From CADCVQ01 sp038260305 (GTDB taxonomy: Bacteria > Actinomycetota > Thermoleophilia > Solirubrobacterales > Solirubrobacteraceae), in NCBI GenBank assembly GCA_038260305.1, contig JBBSNY010000015.1:27962-91961 (forward strand): a stretch of DNA of 64,000 nucleotides, written 5' to 3'. Under the pieces are notes generated by a model that had not been told where the DNA came from, did not search any database, and was given only the letters and a program-made list of their open reading frames with translations. The translations under genes were made by a program, and so were the position numbers. This document shows, one piece after another, positions 24,151 to 32,983 of the stretch (position 1 is the stretch's first letter; every line of letters begins with the position of its first letter).

Positions 24151-25470
24151 ATGGCAGCGAGTCCGAGCCTGAAGGTCACCCTCCGCGTCAAGGATCAGGG
24201 CGGCGGTCCAGTGATCTATGCGCGCTTTCGGTGGGGCGCCTCGCACGCAGAGCCGGCGCTCGGCCGAGGCTGGCTCGTGCCATCGGCGAGTGAGCTCGCG
24301 AAGCCGAGAGGGCGGGCCATCGGCGGCTGGGTGGAGCGTCGTGGGCGGGCGCCGGAGGGGATTCTCAGCGTCGGCGGCGCGTGGCAGTTGGTGCCCGAGG
24401 CTATCGATCGATACGCGCGGAGAGCCGAGCATGAGGCGAAGCGATGCGCCGAGGAGGCGCGCCCACGGCTTCGTGACGCTGTCGACCGGTGGCTCGCCGC
24501 GAGGAAGGAAGACGACGCGAATGGCGAGCACGAGGCCTGGAAGCACGCGCACGCCAAGAACATGACGAGCTACGCACATCGCGTTGCTCGCGAGTTGGGC
24601 GCCGATCGCCATATCGACACGCTCGAGGCGGCTGAACTGCGACGGTGGCTCGCGGAGGATCTCAAGCCCATGCGCAACGGGAAGGTGTTGGACCAGCCCA
24701 CGTCGAGGAAGATGCGCTCCACCTACGCGCAGGTTCTCGCGGGATTCTTCGCGTACGCCCTGGCGCAAGGCTGGGTGTCAGCGGATCCGACGCTGGAGGT
24801 TCCCGCCTATCGCAGCCGTCGGAAGCGATCCGACGATCCGCTGCGTCGTGAGGAGTACCTGACGAAGCCCGAGCTTCGTCGCGCTCTGGCGCAGCTACGT
24901 CGCGGCGATCGATCCGGGGCGGCCAGACCTGGGCGTAAGCGCAGCAGCCGGGAACGCGAGCAGGATGCCATCGTGATCATGACAATGGCGATGGCGGGAC
25001 TGCGTCCCGGCGAGGCGATCGCTCTCAGATGGGAGCACATCGACTGTCGCGCCAAGGTGATCCGCGTCGTGGACTCGCGCACGATGGGCGTGACCGACAC
25101 GCCAAAGTCAGGCTCGGGGCGGACCGTCCCGATGTGCGATGAGATCGCTCAGGCGCTCGAGCGCCTGAAGACCCGCAAGTGGTTCGTGGGGCCCACGGAT
25201 CTGGTGTTCGTTGGACGGACCGGCGCCCACATCGACAAGGATGACCTCGCCAAGCGCTTCACCGCAGCGCAGAAGACTTCAGGCATCGCGCTTCCGCGAG
25301 AGCTTCGCCAGATGCGCAACACCTTCGGGACGGTGTGCGCGGCCGAGGGCATCCCGCTGCGCACGATCCAGCAGTGGATGGGGCACGCCTCCATCACCAC
25401 GACTGAGATTTACGCATCGTTCATGCCTCGCGATCAGGATGCCGCGGTGATTGGGGCAGCATTCGCATAG
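24151..25470 (+). CDS. int: Tyrosine recombinase (integrase)
   Basis: 439 residues from the ATG at 24151; in-frame starts at 24094 and 24118 are also possible. A TACGAT box at 24138-24143 would put a leaderless start at 24151. An N-terminal arm-type region and a core-binding domain (about residues 110-210) precede the catalytic domain: Arg in GLRPGEAIALRWEHI, the second box LRQMRNTFGT, then WMGHASITTTEIY with the nucleophilic Tyr. The usual HxLRH of box II reads RQMRN, so the first His is Arg. It integrates the element at tRNA-Leu(GAG), whose fragment lies 130 bp upstream. Confidence 0.93.
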   Translation: MAASPSLKVTLRVKDQGGGPVIYARFRWGASHAEPALGRGWLVPSASELAKPRGRAIGGWVERRGRAPEGILSVGGAWQLVPEAIDRYARRAEHEAKRCAEEARPRLRDAVDRWLAARKEDDANGEHEAWKHAHAKNMTSYAHRVARELGADRHIDTLEAAELRRWLAEDLKPMRNGKVLDQPTSRKMRSTYAQVLAGFFAYALAQGWVSADPTLEVPAYRSRRKRSDDPLRREEYLTKPELRRALAQLRRGDRSGAARPGRKRSSREREQDAIVIMTMAMAGLRPGEAIALRWEHIDCRAKVIRVVDSRTMGVTDTPKSGSGRTVPMCDEIAQALERLKTRKWFVGPTDLVFVGRTGAHIDKDDLAKRFTAAQKTSGIALPRELRQMRNTFGTVCAAEGIPLRTIQQWMGHASITTTEIYASFMPRDQDAAVIGAAFA

Positions 25471-25958
25471 CCCGGAATCTCGACTGCGACGGCTCGCCGT
25501 TGCTCGGGAGCACTCACCGACAGCGGCCCCCCTGTCACGGTGTCAGGGGTGGCGGCACGTGGGGATACGAGGTGACAGGGCGGCGACTACGTGATCCGCC
25601 TCACCGGCCACGGTCGCCAGCAGTCTCGCTTGTTCGGCCGCTCGGAGAACGACGCGCGATGTCCAAGTTGATCGAGCGAGGCCTCGACAGGCCGGCCCGT
25701 CGGCGTTATCACCGGACCTCGCAACCGTGGCGCGCGCCCTTCAGCTACCAAAGGACTGTGCGGGCGCGCGCACACGCTCGGAGGCGCCTCCTCCCCCGAC
25801 TGCGCGCGCATCGCTGTCGGCGCCACGTGATCCCGTGCCGTTCATCGACCGAGCCCACACTGTCCGGCGTGACGGGCGGCGGTGGGTCATCGCCGTTAGG
25901 GCAACGGTGCCGCCGAGTAGATCGCACCGGGGACAGGCCGCAAGTATCAAACAGGCGC
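25471..25958. other. Gene-free stretch after the integrase
   Basis: Nearly 490 bp in which no frame shows family-like sequence. Open frames on both strands are Arg/Pro/Ser-rich shadows. No clear hairpin or repeat was noticed. Confidence 0.5.
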
Positions 25959-26159
25959 TCACCGCGATCGCGTCGACGCCCGCCCGCGCCGAAGACGCTC
26001 GATCGCATCGTCGACGTCTGAACGAACGAAGCGTCGGTGCCGGCCGAGCATGATGCTCGGCAGCACGCCGCGTCGGGCGTAGTCGCTGACTGTCGAACGT
26101 GGGATGTGCAGGAGCTCGGCGACGTCGTCGGCGGTGAGCAGTTCGTCGAGCTTGCTCAT
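25959..26159 (-). CDS. Excisionase-like helix-turn-helix protein
   Basis: 66 residues: LLTADDVAELLHIPRSTVSDYARRGVLPSIMLGRHRRF in sense (a MerR-like/HTH_17 winged helix, given here as its two key parts AELLHIPRSTVSDYARRG and LGRHRRFVRSDVD). The ATG at 26159 has AAAGG eight bases upstream. It overlaps the stop of the HARP-like gene (ATGA), so the two are coupled. As in other elements it may steer the recombinase towards excision or act as a transcription factor. Confidence 0.82.
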   Translation of the reverse strand: MSKLDELLTADDVAELLHIPRSTVSDYARRGVLPSIMLGRHRRFVRSDVDDAIERLRRGRASTRSR

Positions 26160-26827
26160 GCCATGCCTTTCGGTTCGCTGGGGCCGACACGGATTCGGAC
26201 GCACCAGCCGATGCCGCGCACGTAGAGGCGTGGACGAGCCGGGTTCTCGAAGACGGGACCTGCGGTGTAGTGGCGCCAGTGGGGGAGGGGCGATCGTCGC
26301 TTCGGCGCGATGCCGGAGTCACTGATCCGTCTGGAGGTAGGCGCCGCCGGTGCGGCCACGCGATCGAGGGCGCGGCGTGCGCGGTCGGTGACGACGAACT
26401 CGTCGGTCTCGCCGACGTGGGCCAGCAGCGCGAGCGCGCCCGCACGGGTGAGCGGGATCGTCCAGCGCCCTCGGTCGGCGTCGTAGCGGCGCTCGGGCAG
26501 GAATCGCAGCGCGTGTAGCCGGCGTCGGCTGTAGCGGCTGACGATCTCCACGCTGTCGTCGCGCATGAGTACGCACACGATGTCGGCGCGCGCGATGCGT
26601 GCGTTGGCGTCCTTGGAGATCTCGATGTCCCAACGGCGCTCCTTGAGCTCAGCGATCAGGGCACATACGGCGCGCACGCCCGCACGGCGGGCCGGGACGC
26701 ACCAGTCCTGGGACCGGCGACGGTAGGACGCTCGCGGGAGCGTGCGGATCCGGTCGGCGATGACCTCGTCGTATGGCGCGACCATCGGCAGCATCAGCCC
26801 GCCGCTGGCGTCGACGCGCAGCGCCAT
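26156..26827 (-). CDS. Orphan protein with two HARP-like motifs
   Basis: About 223 residues from the ATG at 26827; the start is uncertain and the frame is open far upstream with low-complexity sequence. Two related motifs are visible: PYDEVIADRIRTLPRASYRR near residues 15-34, and FLPERRYDADRGRWTIPLTR near 108-127. The second strongly resembles the HARP motif that precedes SNF2-type annealing helicases, yet no helicase domain is present. It is translationally coupled to the excisionase-like gene. It may bind single- or double-strand junctions in element DNA; that is inference. Confidence 0.6.
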   Translation of the reverse strand: MALRVDASGGLMLPMVAPYDEVIADRIRTLPRASYRRRSQDWCVPARRAGVRAVCALIAELKERRWDIEISKDANARIARADIVCVLMRDDSVEIVSRYSRRRLHALRFLPERRYDADRGRWTIPLTRAGALALLAHVGETDEFVVTDRARRALDRVAAPAAPTSRRISDSGIAPKRRSPLPHWRHYTAGPVFENPARPRLYVRGIGWCVRIRVGPSEPKGMA

Positions 26828-27716
26828 CAGCAGGGACGAGACCTCGTTGCAGGACACGGCGGCAACGGTCGCCCACTGCGCCACGTCAACGTTCGCGCGC
26901 AGGCGCGCCGCCGGGCGGCCGGGTGTGGCCGCCGCAGCGTCGAGCGCACGAGCCCTGCACCGCCGCTCGGGCGCGACCGGCCCCCGGGCGCGGCCGACCA
27001 CGGAGGGCCCTAGCGGAGTCCGGGCTGGCGGCTGCTCGATCGCAGCCGATGCGGGCGATGTCGCTCGGCTCGCAACGCGCGCGGGCGCCGATTGCGGCCG
27101 TCCGGCCGCCGAGCGGGATCCGTGCGCGCCCCGACGGTGGTCGGATGAGGTGCGAACGCCGCGGTGTGGCGGGGGAATCGTTGGCCGAGGTCGAGCGCTC
27201 CGCGCGCATTCGGTCTGAAGCGCGCCGCTTGCAGCGAAGGGGAACTCACGTTGCCGGCCGGCGTAGGGCGCATCTGCTCCGCTGAACCGACGCGTGATCG
27301 CGCCATCGATTGCTAGATCGCAGACCGGCGCTTGACCCGACCGCCCAGCGGGACGCAGCTCGGCATAGTCGGCAACAGGATCCGCGGCAGGCGTCATTGC
27401 TACTGCTGTCGCAGCGATGCCGCCAATGACACCCCTCCGGCTGGGATCGCCGACCAGCTGCGCGCGGATGCTGAGCAATCGGCCGGCCGACGCCCTGCCA
27501 CGACCTGCAGAGCACGCCGTTGCCCGGCGGCCACATCGGCACCGCCCAGATCTGCCTACTTCTGGACGCGCCGGCCGGTGCGACGAGCCGAGACTGTCGC
27601 AATCGTCCAGGAGCGCTAGTCCCGAAGCGCGTTCCACCATCGCGGTCGCTGACATGACGCTACGCAGACCGCGGTTTGCGGGGCGGACGACGACAACCAC
27701 CGCCATCCCGTCCACG
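26828..27716. other. Gene-free, GC-rich stretch
   Basis: About 890 bp. Minus-strand frames run through it but their translations are Arg/Ala/Pro-rich without any recognisable pattern. Positions 26825-26853 share CATCAGCAGGGA and CTCGTTGCAGG with 30053-30080. Confidence 0.45.
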
Positions 27717-27746
27717 TTGCCGTCGACGTTCGGGCGCGGATAGGCT
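27717..27746 (+). promoter_or_regulatory. Promoter of the glycosyltransferase gene
   Basis: TTGCCG at 27717-27722 and TAGGCT at 27741-27746 are separated by 18 bp. The ATG at 27755 lies about where transcription should start and no ribosome site is present, so the mRNA may be leaderless. Confidence 0.5.
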
Positions 27747-27754
27747 CGGTCAAG

Positions 27755-28990
27755 ATGCAGCCGACGATTCAGCCAAAGGCTCCGCCGGCCGATTCATCCC
27801 TCCCGGCTCCCACGCTCGCGACGAAGCGCACCGGCCACCCAGCAGATCCCCCGCAGCTTCGCATCGTCGTCCTATCAGTCCCCTTCGGCGGTGGCCATCG
27901 CGCTGTGGCAGAGGCCGTTACGCAGGCCCTACAGCGGCGCGGACTCGATGGACCCGTCGTCGAACTCCTCGACGCCCTCGACGTAGTGTCCCGCCGGATC
28001 AATCTCAAACGGTTGGGAAGGCAGGCGTACTTTGCCATCACGCGACCCCGACTCCGCCGACTGTATCGCGCCCTGTTTGCCGTAGCCGATCGGCATCCCC
28101 ACCTCTTTGGGCGATTGTCGTATGCCTTGTTCGGTGGCCGAACGCGATCCTGGCTTAGAGCGTCGCAGCCGGAGGTGGTCGTATCGACCTTCCCATTCGT
28201 TACGTATTGCGTTGGACAGTCAATTCGTCGCGAGGGATTGACCACACGTCTCGTAACGCTGGTAACGGACGGAGGACGAGTCAACCGAACATGGTTCGCG
28301 GGCTCCATTGACGTTATTGCCGTAACCGATGATGAGAGCGAGCGCGAAGCGCATTGGTCGCCAACTCTCGGGCAGGTAGTAAGGATCGATCTTCCACTTC
28401 GATCCGAGTTTTACCGTTATGTTGAACGCTCGACTGCGCGGAGGAGCCTCGACCTCGGCAGTGAGCCGGTGGTACTTATCTGGGGTGGTGGCCAAGGTCT
28501 GGCCGCAGGCATCCTCGGCTTTGCGCAGGAACTCTGCAGGCAGGACCTACCGATGACCCCGATATTTGTGACCGGCACGAATCGGCGACTCGCTCGGCAG
28601 TTGGCCGACGTGCCGTGGAGAGGCAGGGCGCTGATCCTTGGGCAGCGGAGCGACATTAGACACCTCCTCGCCGCCGCTGATACGGTCGTTGGCAAGGCTG
28701 GATGGATTTCGCTGTCTGAGGCCGCCGCCCTTGGGCTCCACACGGTCTGCATCGACGCGCTACCCGGGCAGGAGTACGAGAATCTGCGCGTTTTCTGCGC
28801 GCAGGGAGCTGCTTCTTGGATACCAGATCCGCCGGCGGCAGTTGCGAAAGTATGGTCCCTAGTCACAAAAGGGCGACCAACTGAGGAGAGCGCGGCGGCG
28901 CCTTCCCGTCGTCCCGCGTTGTGCGACGTTGTGCAGTCGTTAGCGATTCTCTCGCGTACTGCACAAGCGGGTGGGTCCCTCGATGGATGA
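27755..28990 (+). CDS. GT28 glycosyltransferase, MGDG-synthase/UgtP-like
   Basis: 411 residues. The N-terminal domain carries LSVPFGGGHRAVAEAV, the GGGH signature of MGDG-synthase-type lipid glycosyltransferases. The C-terminal GT28 nucleotide-sugar half includes WGGGQGLAAG and VGKAGWISLSEAAALG. Such enzymes add galactose or glucose to diacylglycerol at the membrane. Codon use is clearly less GC-rich than neighbours (many A/T-ending codons), pointing to separate transfer. It overlaps the next membrane-protein gene by 8 bp. A role in altering surface lipids as cargo is inferred. Confidence 0.82.
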   Translation: MQPTIQPKAPPADSSLPAPTLATKRTGHPADPPQLRIVVLSVPFGGGHRAVAEAVTQALQRRGLDGPVVELLDALDVVSRRINLKRLGRQAYFAITRPRLRRLYRALFAVADRHPHLFGRLSYALFGGRTRSWLRASQPEVVVSTFPFVTYCVGQSIRREGLTTRLVTLVTDGGRVNRTWFAGSIDVIAVTDDESEREAHWSPTLGQVVRIDLPLRSEFYRYVERSTARRSLDLGSEPVVLIWGGGQGLAAGILGFAQELCRQDLPMTPIFVTGTNRRLARQLADVPWRGRALILGQRSDIRHLLAAADTVVGKAGWISLSEAAALGLHTVCIDALPGQEYENLRVFCAQGAASWIPDPPAAVAKVWSLVTKGRPTEESAAAPSRRPALCDVVQSLAILSRTAQAGGSLDG

Positions 28991-29666
28991 CCGCACAAGA
29001 TCGGAACCCGGCGAATCGATCGGAGGTGTAACCGATCCTGGAGTGTTAGTCCCGCTGTTGGCAGACAAGGCACAGAATCTCGGAAATCAAGTCACGCAGC
29101 TGCTCCCCAAGATGGAAAACTTCATGGGCGTCGCTGCCGCCATACTCGTCGGAGCGGTGACACTTGGTGTGACACAGAAACACCCTGTCATCTTGGTGCT
29201 GCTGCCCTTCCCCCTTATCACTCTCTTTGCGTATCTGTTGCAGACTAACACTGAGATGCTGAGTCGGGCTGGGCACAAGCGCTTCTTGGAGGAGGCGGTG
29301 AATGAACTACTAGGACGCCGAGTTCTCTTGGAAGAGTCCGATGTGGCTCCAACGCTGCACGGTCGTCTGCAATTTGGCCGGCTGAGCATCCTTCTGGTCC
29401 AAGGTTTGCTTGCGAGCCTCCTCATCGGGTCCATAGCGTTGGCGATTGCACATTTGGACGCAGTATCAGGGGTCGCGTGGCTCGTTGTGTTTTGGCTCGG
29501 CCTTGGGATCGGCACGGTGATGCTTGGCGCTGCAGCAAGAGAGCAGACTCGCGCCTATGCGCGGGCGTACGACGCCGCTCGCTCCGGCTTCTACGGAGCT
29601 CCGACTCCGTCCACTGCTCTCGTCCATTCGACTGCCCCGGCTGAAGCTCGGGAAGCGCCAGGGTAG
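28983..29666 (+). CDS. Four-helix membrane protein of unknown function
   Basis: 227 residues from the ATG at 28983. A soluble N-terminus (residues 1-45) precedes a hydrophobic pair (FMGVAAAILVGAVTLGV and VILVLLPFPLITLFAYLL), a cytoplasmic helical stretch, and a second pair (ILLVQGLLASLLIGSIALAI and VAWLVVFWLGLGIGTVMLG). This 2+2 layout with a short linker resembles small effector-type membrane proteins of cargo islands. It shares the low-GC codon use of the glycosyltransferase and overlaps it, so the two were probably acquired and act together. Confidence 0.72.
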   Translation: MDDRTRSEPGESIGGVTDPGVLVPLLADKAQNLGNQVTQLLPKMENFMGVAAAILVGAVTLGVTQKHPVILVLLPFPLITLFAYLLQTNTEMLSRAGHKRFLEEAVNELLGRRVLLEESDVAPTLHGRLQFGRLSILLVQGLLASLLIGSIALAIAHLDAVSGVAWLVVFWLGLGIGTVMLGAAAREQTRAYARAYDAARSGFYGAPTPSTALVHSTAPAEAREAPG

Positions 29667-30054
29667 TGTGACCGCGGTCCAGGCTTGGGGCATTCCTAGG
29701 TCGTGGCCCGCTACGCCGAGTCGGGATTGGTCGGGTCTCACCCGCCGACTGGCCCTCGCTCTCTTGGCGGTGAGGCCGCCCTCGGCGGACGAGATAGCAG
29801 GCGGCGGGGCCGAGCCTCCTGCGGCTTTCATCAGCGATGACTCTATGTCCCTGCATGTGCCCCGTTTGCCGCCGCCAGCTTGATGCAGTGCCCGCTTCCG
29901 CTTTCGCGTGATCTCGAGCGTCTCGCTCGTCCTGTCCTCCGCGCCTTCTCCGTGACCATGCGACACTCGTCGACGACGTCGATCTTCGGTTGGCGCACGG
30001 ATTCCGCTCCGCCGGGTCCCGGGTCAACGGTCGGAACTCGCCTTCGCGGGGACA
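29667..30054. other. Gene-free stretch
   Basis: About 390 bp with no convincing frame on either strand; GC content climbs back to the level of the element backbone. Ends with the CATCAGCAGGGA...CTCGTTGCAGG motif (30053-30080). Confidence 0.4.
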
Positions 30055-30732
30055 TCAGCAGGGAGGAAACTCGTTGCAGGCTGATGAGAGCGCGGGCGGC
30101 GCGATGTGGGGCTTGTGCGGGCGCGGGGGCGGGTCGACCGCGGGCGCGACGTGGCGGGGCGATGCTGGCCGTGCCGTCGAGCGCCGCCCGTCCCGCGGCG
30201 CTTGAGCAGGGTCGCGCCTCACGTGCTCTCGCTGATGCGGCGACTCGACCGGTTCTTGGCGGCGTTCTCGAGTCTCGCGGCTGCCGCGGCCAGGGCGCTT
30301 CGGGTGCAATCGCCGTTCGGGGGCGCGGGCAGCGGGTACCGTGCGACCGGAGGGCTGACGTCGGTCTGTAGTCGGTGTGTGGGGAGAGTCGAACGGGCGC
30401 GGCGCGACCAGGATGAGGGCGCCTGCGGCAGCGACGGCGGCCGCTGCCCCGAGCAGCCAAGGCGATTGGGGTGCTCGGAGCGGTCGCGGGCGCGACCGCG
30501 ACGGCCGTCCTTCGCGATGGAACGAATACCGGCGCCTCATGCGTGTCGCGGCGCGTGGGATCTTCTGCTCGGCGTCGTCGTGGGACGACGAGAACAACGC
30601 GTCGATCCCGTCGTCGCCCTCCTCGGCTTCAGGGGCACCGTCCCACAGCGCTGCGAGGCGCTGATCGTCGTCATCGAGTCTGGGCGTACTGAGGCTCACC
30701 GTGGCCTGTCGGTGCAGGCCGGCCAATGACAC
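30055..30732 (-). CDS. Possible single-pass membrane protein
   Basis: 225 codons from a GTG at 30732. The first 120 look like a protein: an acidic N-terminus (RLDDDDQRLAALWDGAPEAEE), a basic stretch and one hydrophobic segment (SPWLLGAAAAVAAAGALILV). The remaining part is Arg/Pro-rich and uncertain. The layout (acidic cytosolic head, one helix, exported low-complexity tail) resembles anti-sigma-like proteins but no family motif is present. It may be only partly coding. Confidence 0.35.
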   Translation of the reverse strand: MSLAGLHRQATVSLSTPRLDDDDQRLAALWDGAPEAEEGDDGIDALFSSSHDDAEQKIPRAATRMRRRYSFHREGRPSRSRPRPLRAPQSPWLLGAAAAVAAAGALILVAPRPFDSPHTPTTDRRQPSGRTVPAARAPERRLHPKRPGRGSRETRERRQEPVESPHQREHVRRDPAQAPRDGRRSTARPASPRHVAPAVDPPPRPHKPHIAPPALSSACNEFPPC

Positions 30733-30846
30733 CCGGCGGCCTGTGCTCGACCACCAGGTGCGGAGGGCCGGGCTCGGGTCCGAAGAGGACGGACGCTGAG
30801 ACAGTCCTGGGGGGTGTCAAGCGAGCGCCAGTGACGACAGGCGGCC

Positions 30847-31092
30847 GTGCACCTACGTCCAGATCATCCGCAGGCAGCCGAAGTCGGGCGGCTCATTCGC
30901 GCCTTGGAGGCGACATGCGCCGCGGCGGGCCGCTCAGCGCCGATGTGGCCTTGCGCGGACGCTCAGCGACAGAGGCTAGCCCTGGCGCGGTGGGGGCACC
31001 GTGAGCTGGCGAGGTCCACGTCGATGGACGGCGCGCAACGTCGGATCGCGCAGTCCGCGCAGCGCGTCGTCGCCCGCCCGCGTGACCGTTAG
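30847..31092 (+). CDS. Possible small first gene of the transfer operon
   Basis: 81 codons from a GTG. The translation (HLRPDHPQAAEVGRLIRALE, then ATCAAAGRSAPMWPCADAQR) is more protein-like than other frames here, though unrecognised. It ends 11 bp past a GTG (31082) that is an alternative start of the following hydrolase gene. Confidence 0.3.
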   Translation: MHLRPDHPQAAEVGRLIRALEATCAAAGRSAPMWPCADAQRQRLALARWGHRELARSTSMDGAQRRIAQSAQRVVARPRDR

Positions 31093-32329
31093 TCGTCGCG
31101 GCCGATCGTCGGTGCCGGCGCGCGATCGAGCGACGGAGCGCGCCGAGTTGGTTCGCCGCCGACGATCCGGGGAGGCGGGCTTCGCGGTGTTGGGGGTGAT
31201 CGCGGGGCTGCTGCTTGTGATGGTCGGCGCGGTTTTCGCGCTCGCGGTCGTCGTATCGGTGTTCGCACCTGGGGCGAGTGAGGGTTGCGAGACCCTGGAT
31301 GGGGCCGGGGAGCCGGTCGGGCCGAGCGCCGGGTCGCTCGGCGGCGTGGCGGGTAGCGGGGTCTCGACCGCTGAGCTCGAGAGGGTGCGGGCCAACCCGC
31401 TCGCGGGGAGCGCGTTGACGATCGGTGCGTTTCGCAGCACTGCGTACGGTCCGCCTTGGGGCGGGCTGCAGGGGCCGGGCGTGTCGACGGCCGGCGGGCT
31501 GCTGATCGCCGGCGGTGCGTCGCGGATGTACGTGATCGCGACGGACCCGGGTGTGATCTCGCTCGGGCAGTGGGTGTACGTGTGGCCCAATCCGTTCGGG
31601 TGGCGCGGCCCGTTTCTCGCGGCTGACACCGGCGGCCGGATCAAGGGCCGCACGATCGACTTCTACGATTGGCGCGGACGCGCCTACCAGAACCGGTGGA
31701 ACCGGCAGGTTCGCGTGAGCGCGACGCCGCTGGCGATTGGTATATCCCTGACCGACGGTGCGAGTGGGAGGCGACGCGTCGCCGCGGTCGTCACCCCGCC
31801 CGGTGAAGGCTGCGGGGCGCTGTCGTTGTCAGGCGACGCGGGCGAGAGGATCGGCGAGATCGCCAGGCACTTCCTCGGCAAGGACGCCCGACGGCAGCCG
31901 TTCGCCGGATTTCGTCCATCGACGATGCAGCTGTCTTGGTGTGCGTGGTTCTCGACGAACGTGTGGCGGATCGCGGGTATCCCGATCGGGGTCAGCGGCT
32001 TCTCCGGTTACCACTACGCGTGGGCCGAAAAGAACGGGACGCTCTTCAAGGATGTCGGGGCGGTGCCACGCGGGTCGACACCACCGTTGGGGTCGGCGCT
32101 CATGTACGGCAGCGGTCCGCAGAACGCGCGCACGTCGTTGCATGTCAATCTCGTCGACGCTGTCAACCCCGACCGGACGTTCATGATCACCGGCGGCAAC
32201 CAGGACTCGAGCCGCGTGACGCGGGAAGGGCCGTGTCGTCTCATTCCCACCAGCCCGGCGAGGCTGACCGGCCCGGGCTGCGACTCCCGTCCGATCTACG
32301 CGATCGCAGCGCCGGGACCGGCGACGTAG
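31001..32329 (+). CDS. Membrane-anchored cell-wall hydrolase with 3D and CHAP domains
   Basis: 442 residues from GTG 31001; GTG 31082 is an alternative start. A basic N-terminus and one transmembrane anchor (VLGVIAGLLLVMVGAVFALAVVV, about residues 63-85) lead to a 3D/double-psi beta-barrel domain (TAYGPPWGG to AADTGGRIKGRTIDFYDW, Asp-rich end) and a CHAP amidase domain with Cys in LSWCAWFSTNVW and His in TSLHVNLVD. It should cut peptidoglycan for assembly of the conjugation channel, the role VirB1 or TcpG-type proteins play. First clear gene of the transfer operon. Confidence 0.82.
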   Translation: MSWRGPRRWTARNVGSRSPRSASSPARVTVSRRGRSSVPARDRATERAELVRRRRSGEAGFAVLGVIAGLLLVMVGAVFALAVVVSVFAPGASEGCETLDGAGEPVGPSAGSLGGVAGSGVSTAELERVRANPLAGSALTIGAFRSTAYGPPWGGLQGPGVSTAGGLLIAGGASRMYVIATDPGVISLGQWVYVWPNPFGWRGPFLAADTGGRIKGRTIDFYDWRGRAYQNRWNRQVRVSATPLAIGISLTDGASGRRRVAAVVTPPGEGCGALSLSGDAGERIGEIARHFLGKDARRQPFAGFRPSTMQLSWCAWFSTNVWRIAGIPIGVSGFSGYHYAWAEKNGTLFKDVGAVPRGSTPPLGSALMYGSGPQNARTSLHVNLVDAVNPDRTFMITGGNQDSSRVTREGPCRLIPTSPARLTGPGCDSRPIYAIAAPGPAT

Positions 32330-32332
32330 CCG

Positions 32333-32758
32333 ATGAAGGCGTCGCTCGCCGCAGTCGCCGCCGCCGCGCTCGTCGTGGTCGGCGTCAACCTATTGATGGG
32401 CGGACACAGGGGCGCACCCGCGACCGCCACGACCGCAGGCACCAGCACCGTCGCGCGGCGGTCCGTGCCAGCGCCGCAGCTGACCGCGCGGGAGATCAAT
32501 CTTCAGGATCCGCCCGACGTGAGTCGGCAACGGGAGGAGGCCCGCGCATTTGACCGGCGCCCGCTGCTCAGCGCGTTGCCGGTGACGCTCCAATCGGTGC
32601 GCTTTGAGGTCGGCGGGCTCGCCGCGGACGGCCGCACCACGGTCATCCAGGCGAACGCCCGGGGGCTCGGGCGTCGGCGAGCACGGATTGCGTACAACAC
32701 CCTGCGACGCCGGACCGGGGATCGGTCGCGTTCCTATCGGTTGGAGATCATGCCTTGA
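32333..32758 (+). CDS. Small exported transfer-operon protein
   Basis: 141 residues, three bases after the hydrolase gene. A signal anchor (LAAVAAAALVVVGVNLLMGG) is followed by a Thr/Ala-rich linker and a short exported domain (VTLQSVRFEVGGLAADGRTT). Not recognised. Spacing and topology suggest a part of the conjugation apparatus outside the membrane. Confidence 0.65.
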   Translation: MKASLAAVAAAALVVVGVNLLMGGHRGAPATATTAGTSTVARRSVPAPQLTAREINLQDPPDVSRQREEARAFDRRPLLSALPVTLQSVRFEVGGLAADGRTTVIQANARGLGRRRARIAYNTLRRRTGDRSRSYRLEIMP

Positions 32759-32983
32759 CGGTCCGTCGCTCTGGTGTCGAGCACCCGCGCAAGGTGCCGG
32801 CCCCGGGTGTTTGGGCGGCCGATCTCTCAGTGAGCCGGCGGCACCGTGAGGGCGTACCGGGCATCCCGTTCGTTCGAATCGCACGGCGATGTGCTTCGCA
32901 GTGGCGTGTGAAGGCCGCCGAGCGCGGGTGCGATGTCGATCCGGCCAGGGCGTCTGTCATCCTCCGCGACGGAGGTCGAGTCG

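Noticed and set aside
25500..26021. 173-codon plus-strand frame after the integrase
   Set aside because: Arg/Pro/Ser-rich shadow-like translation and overlap with the well-supported excisionase gene on the other strand.
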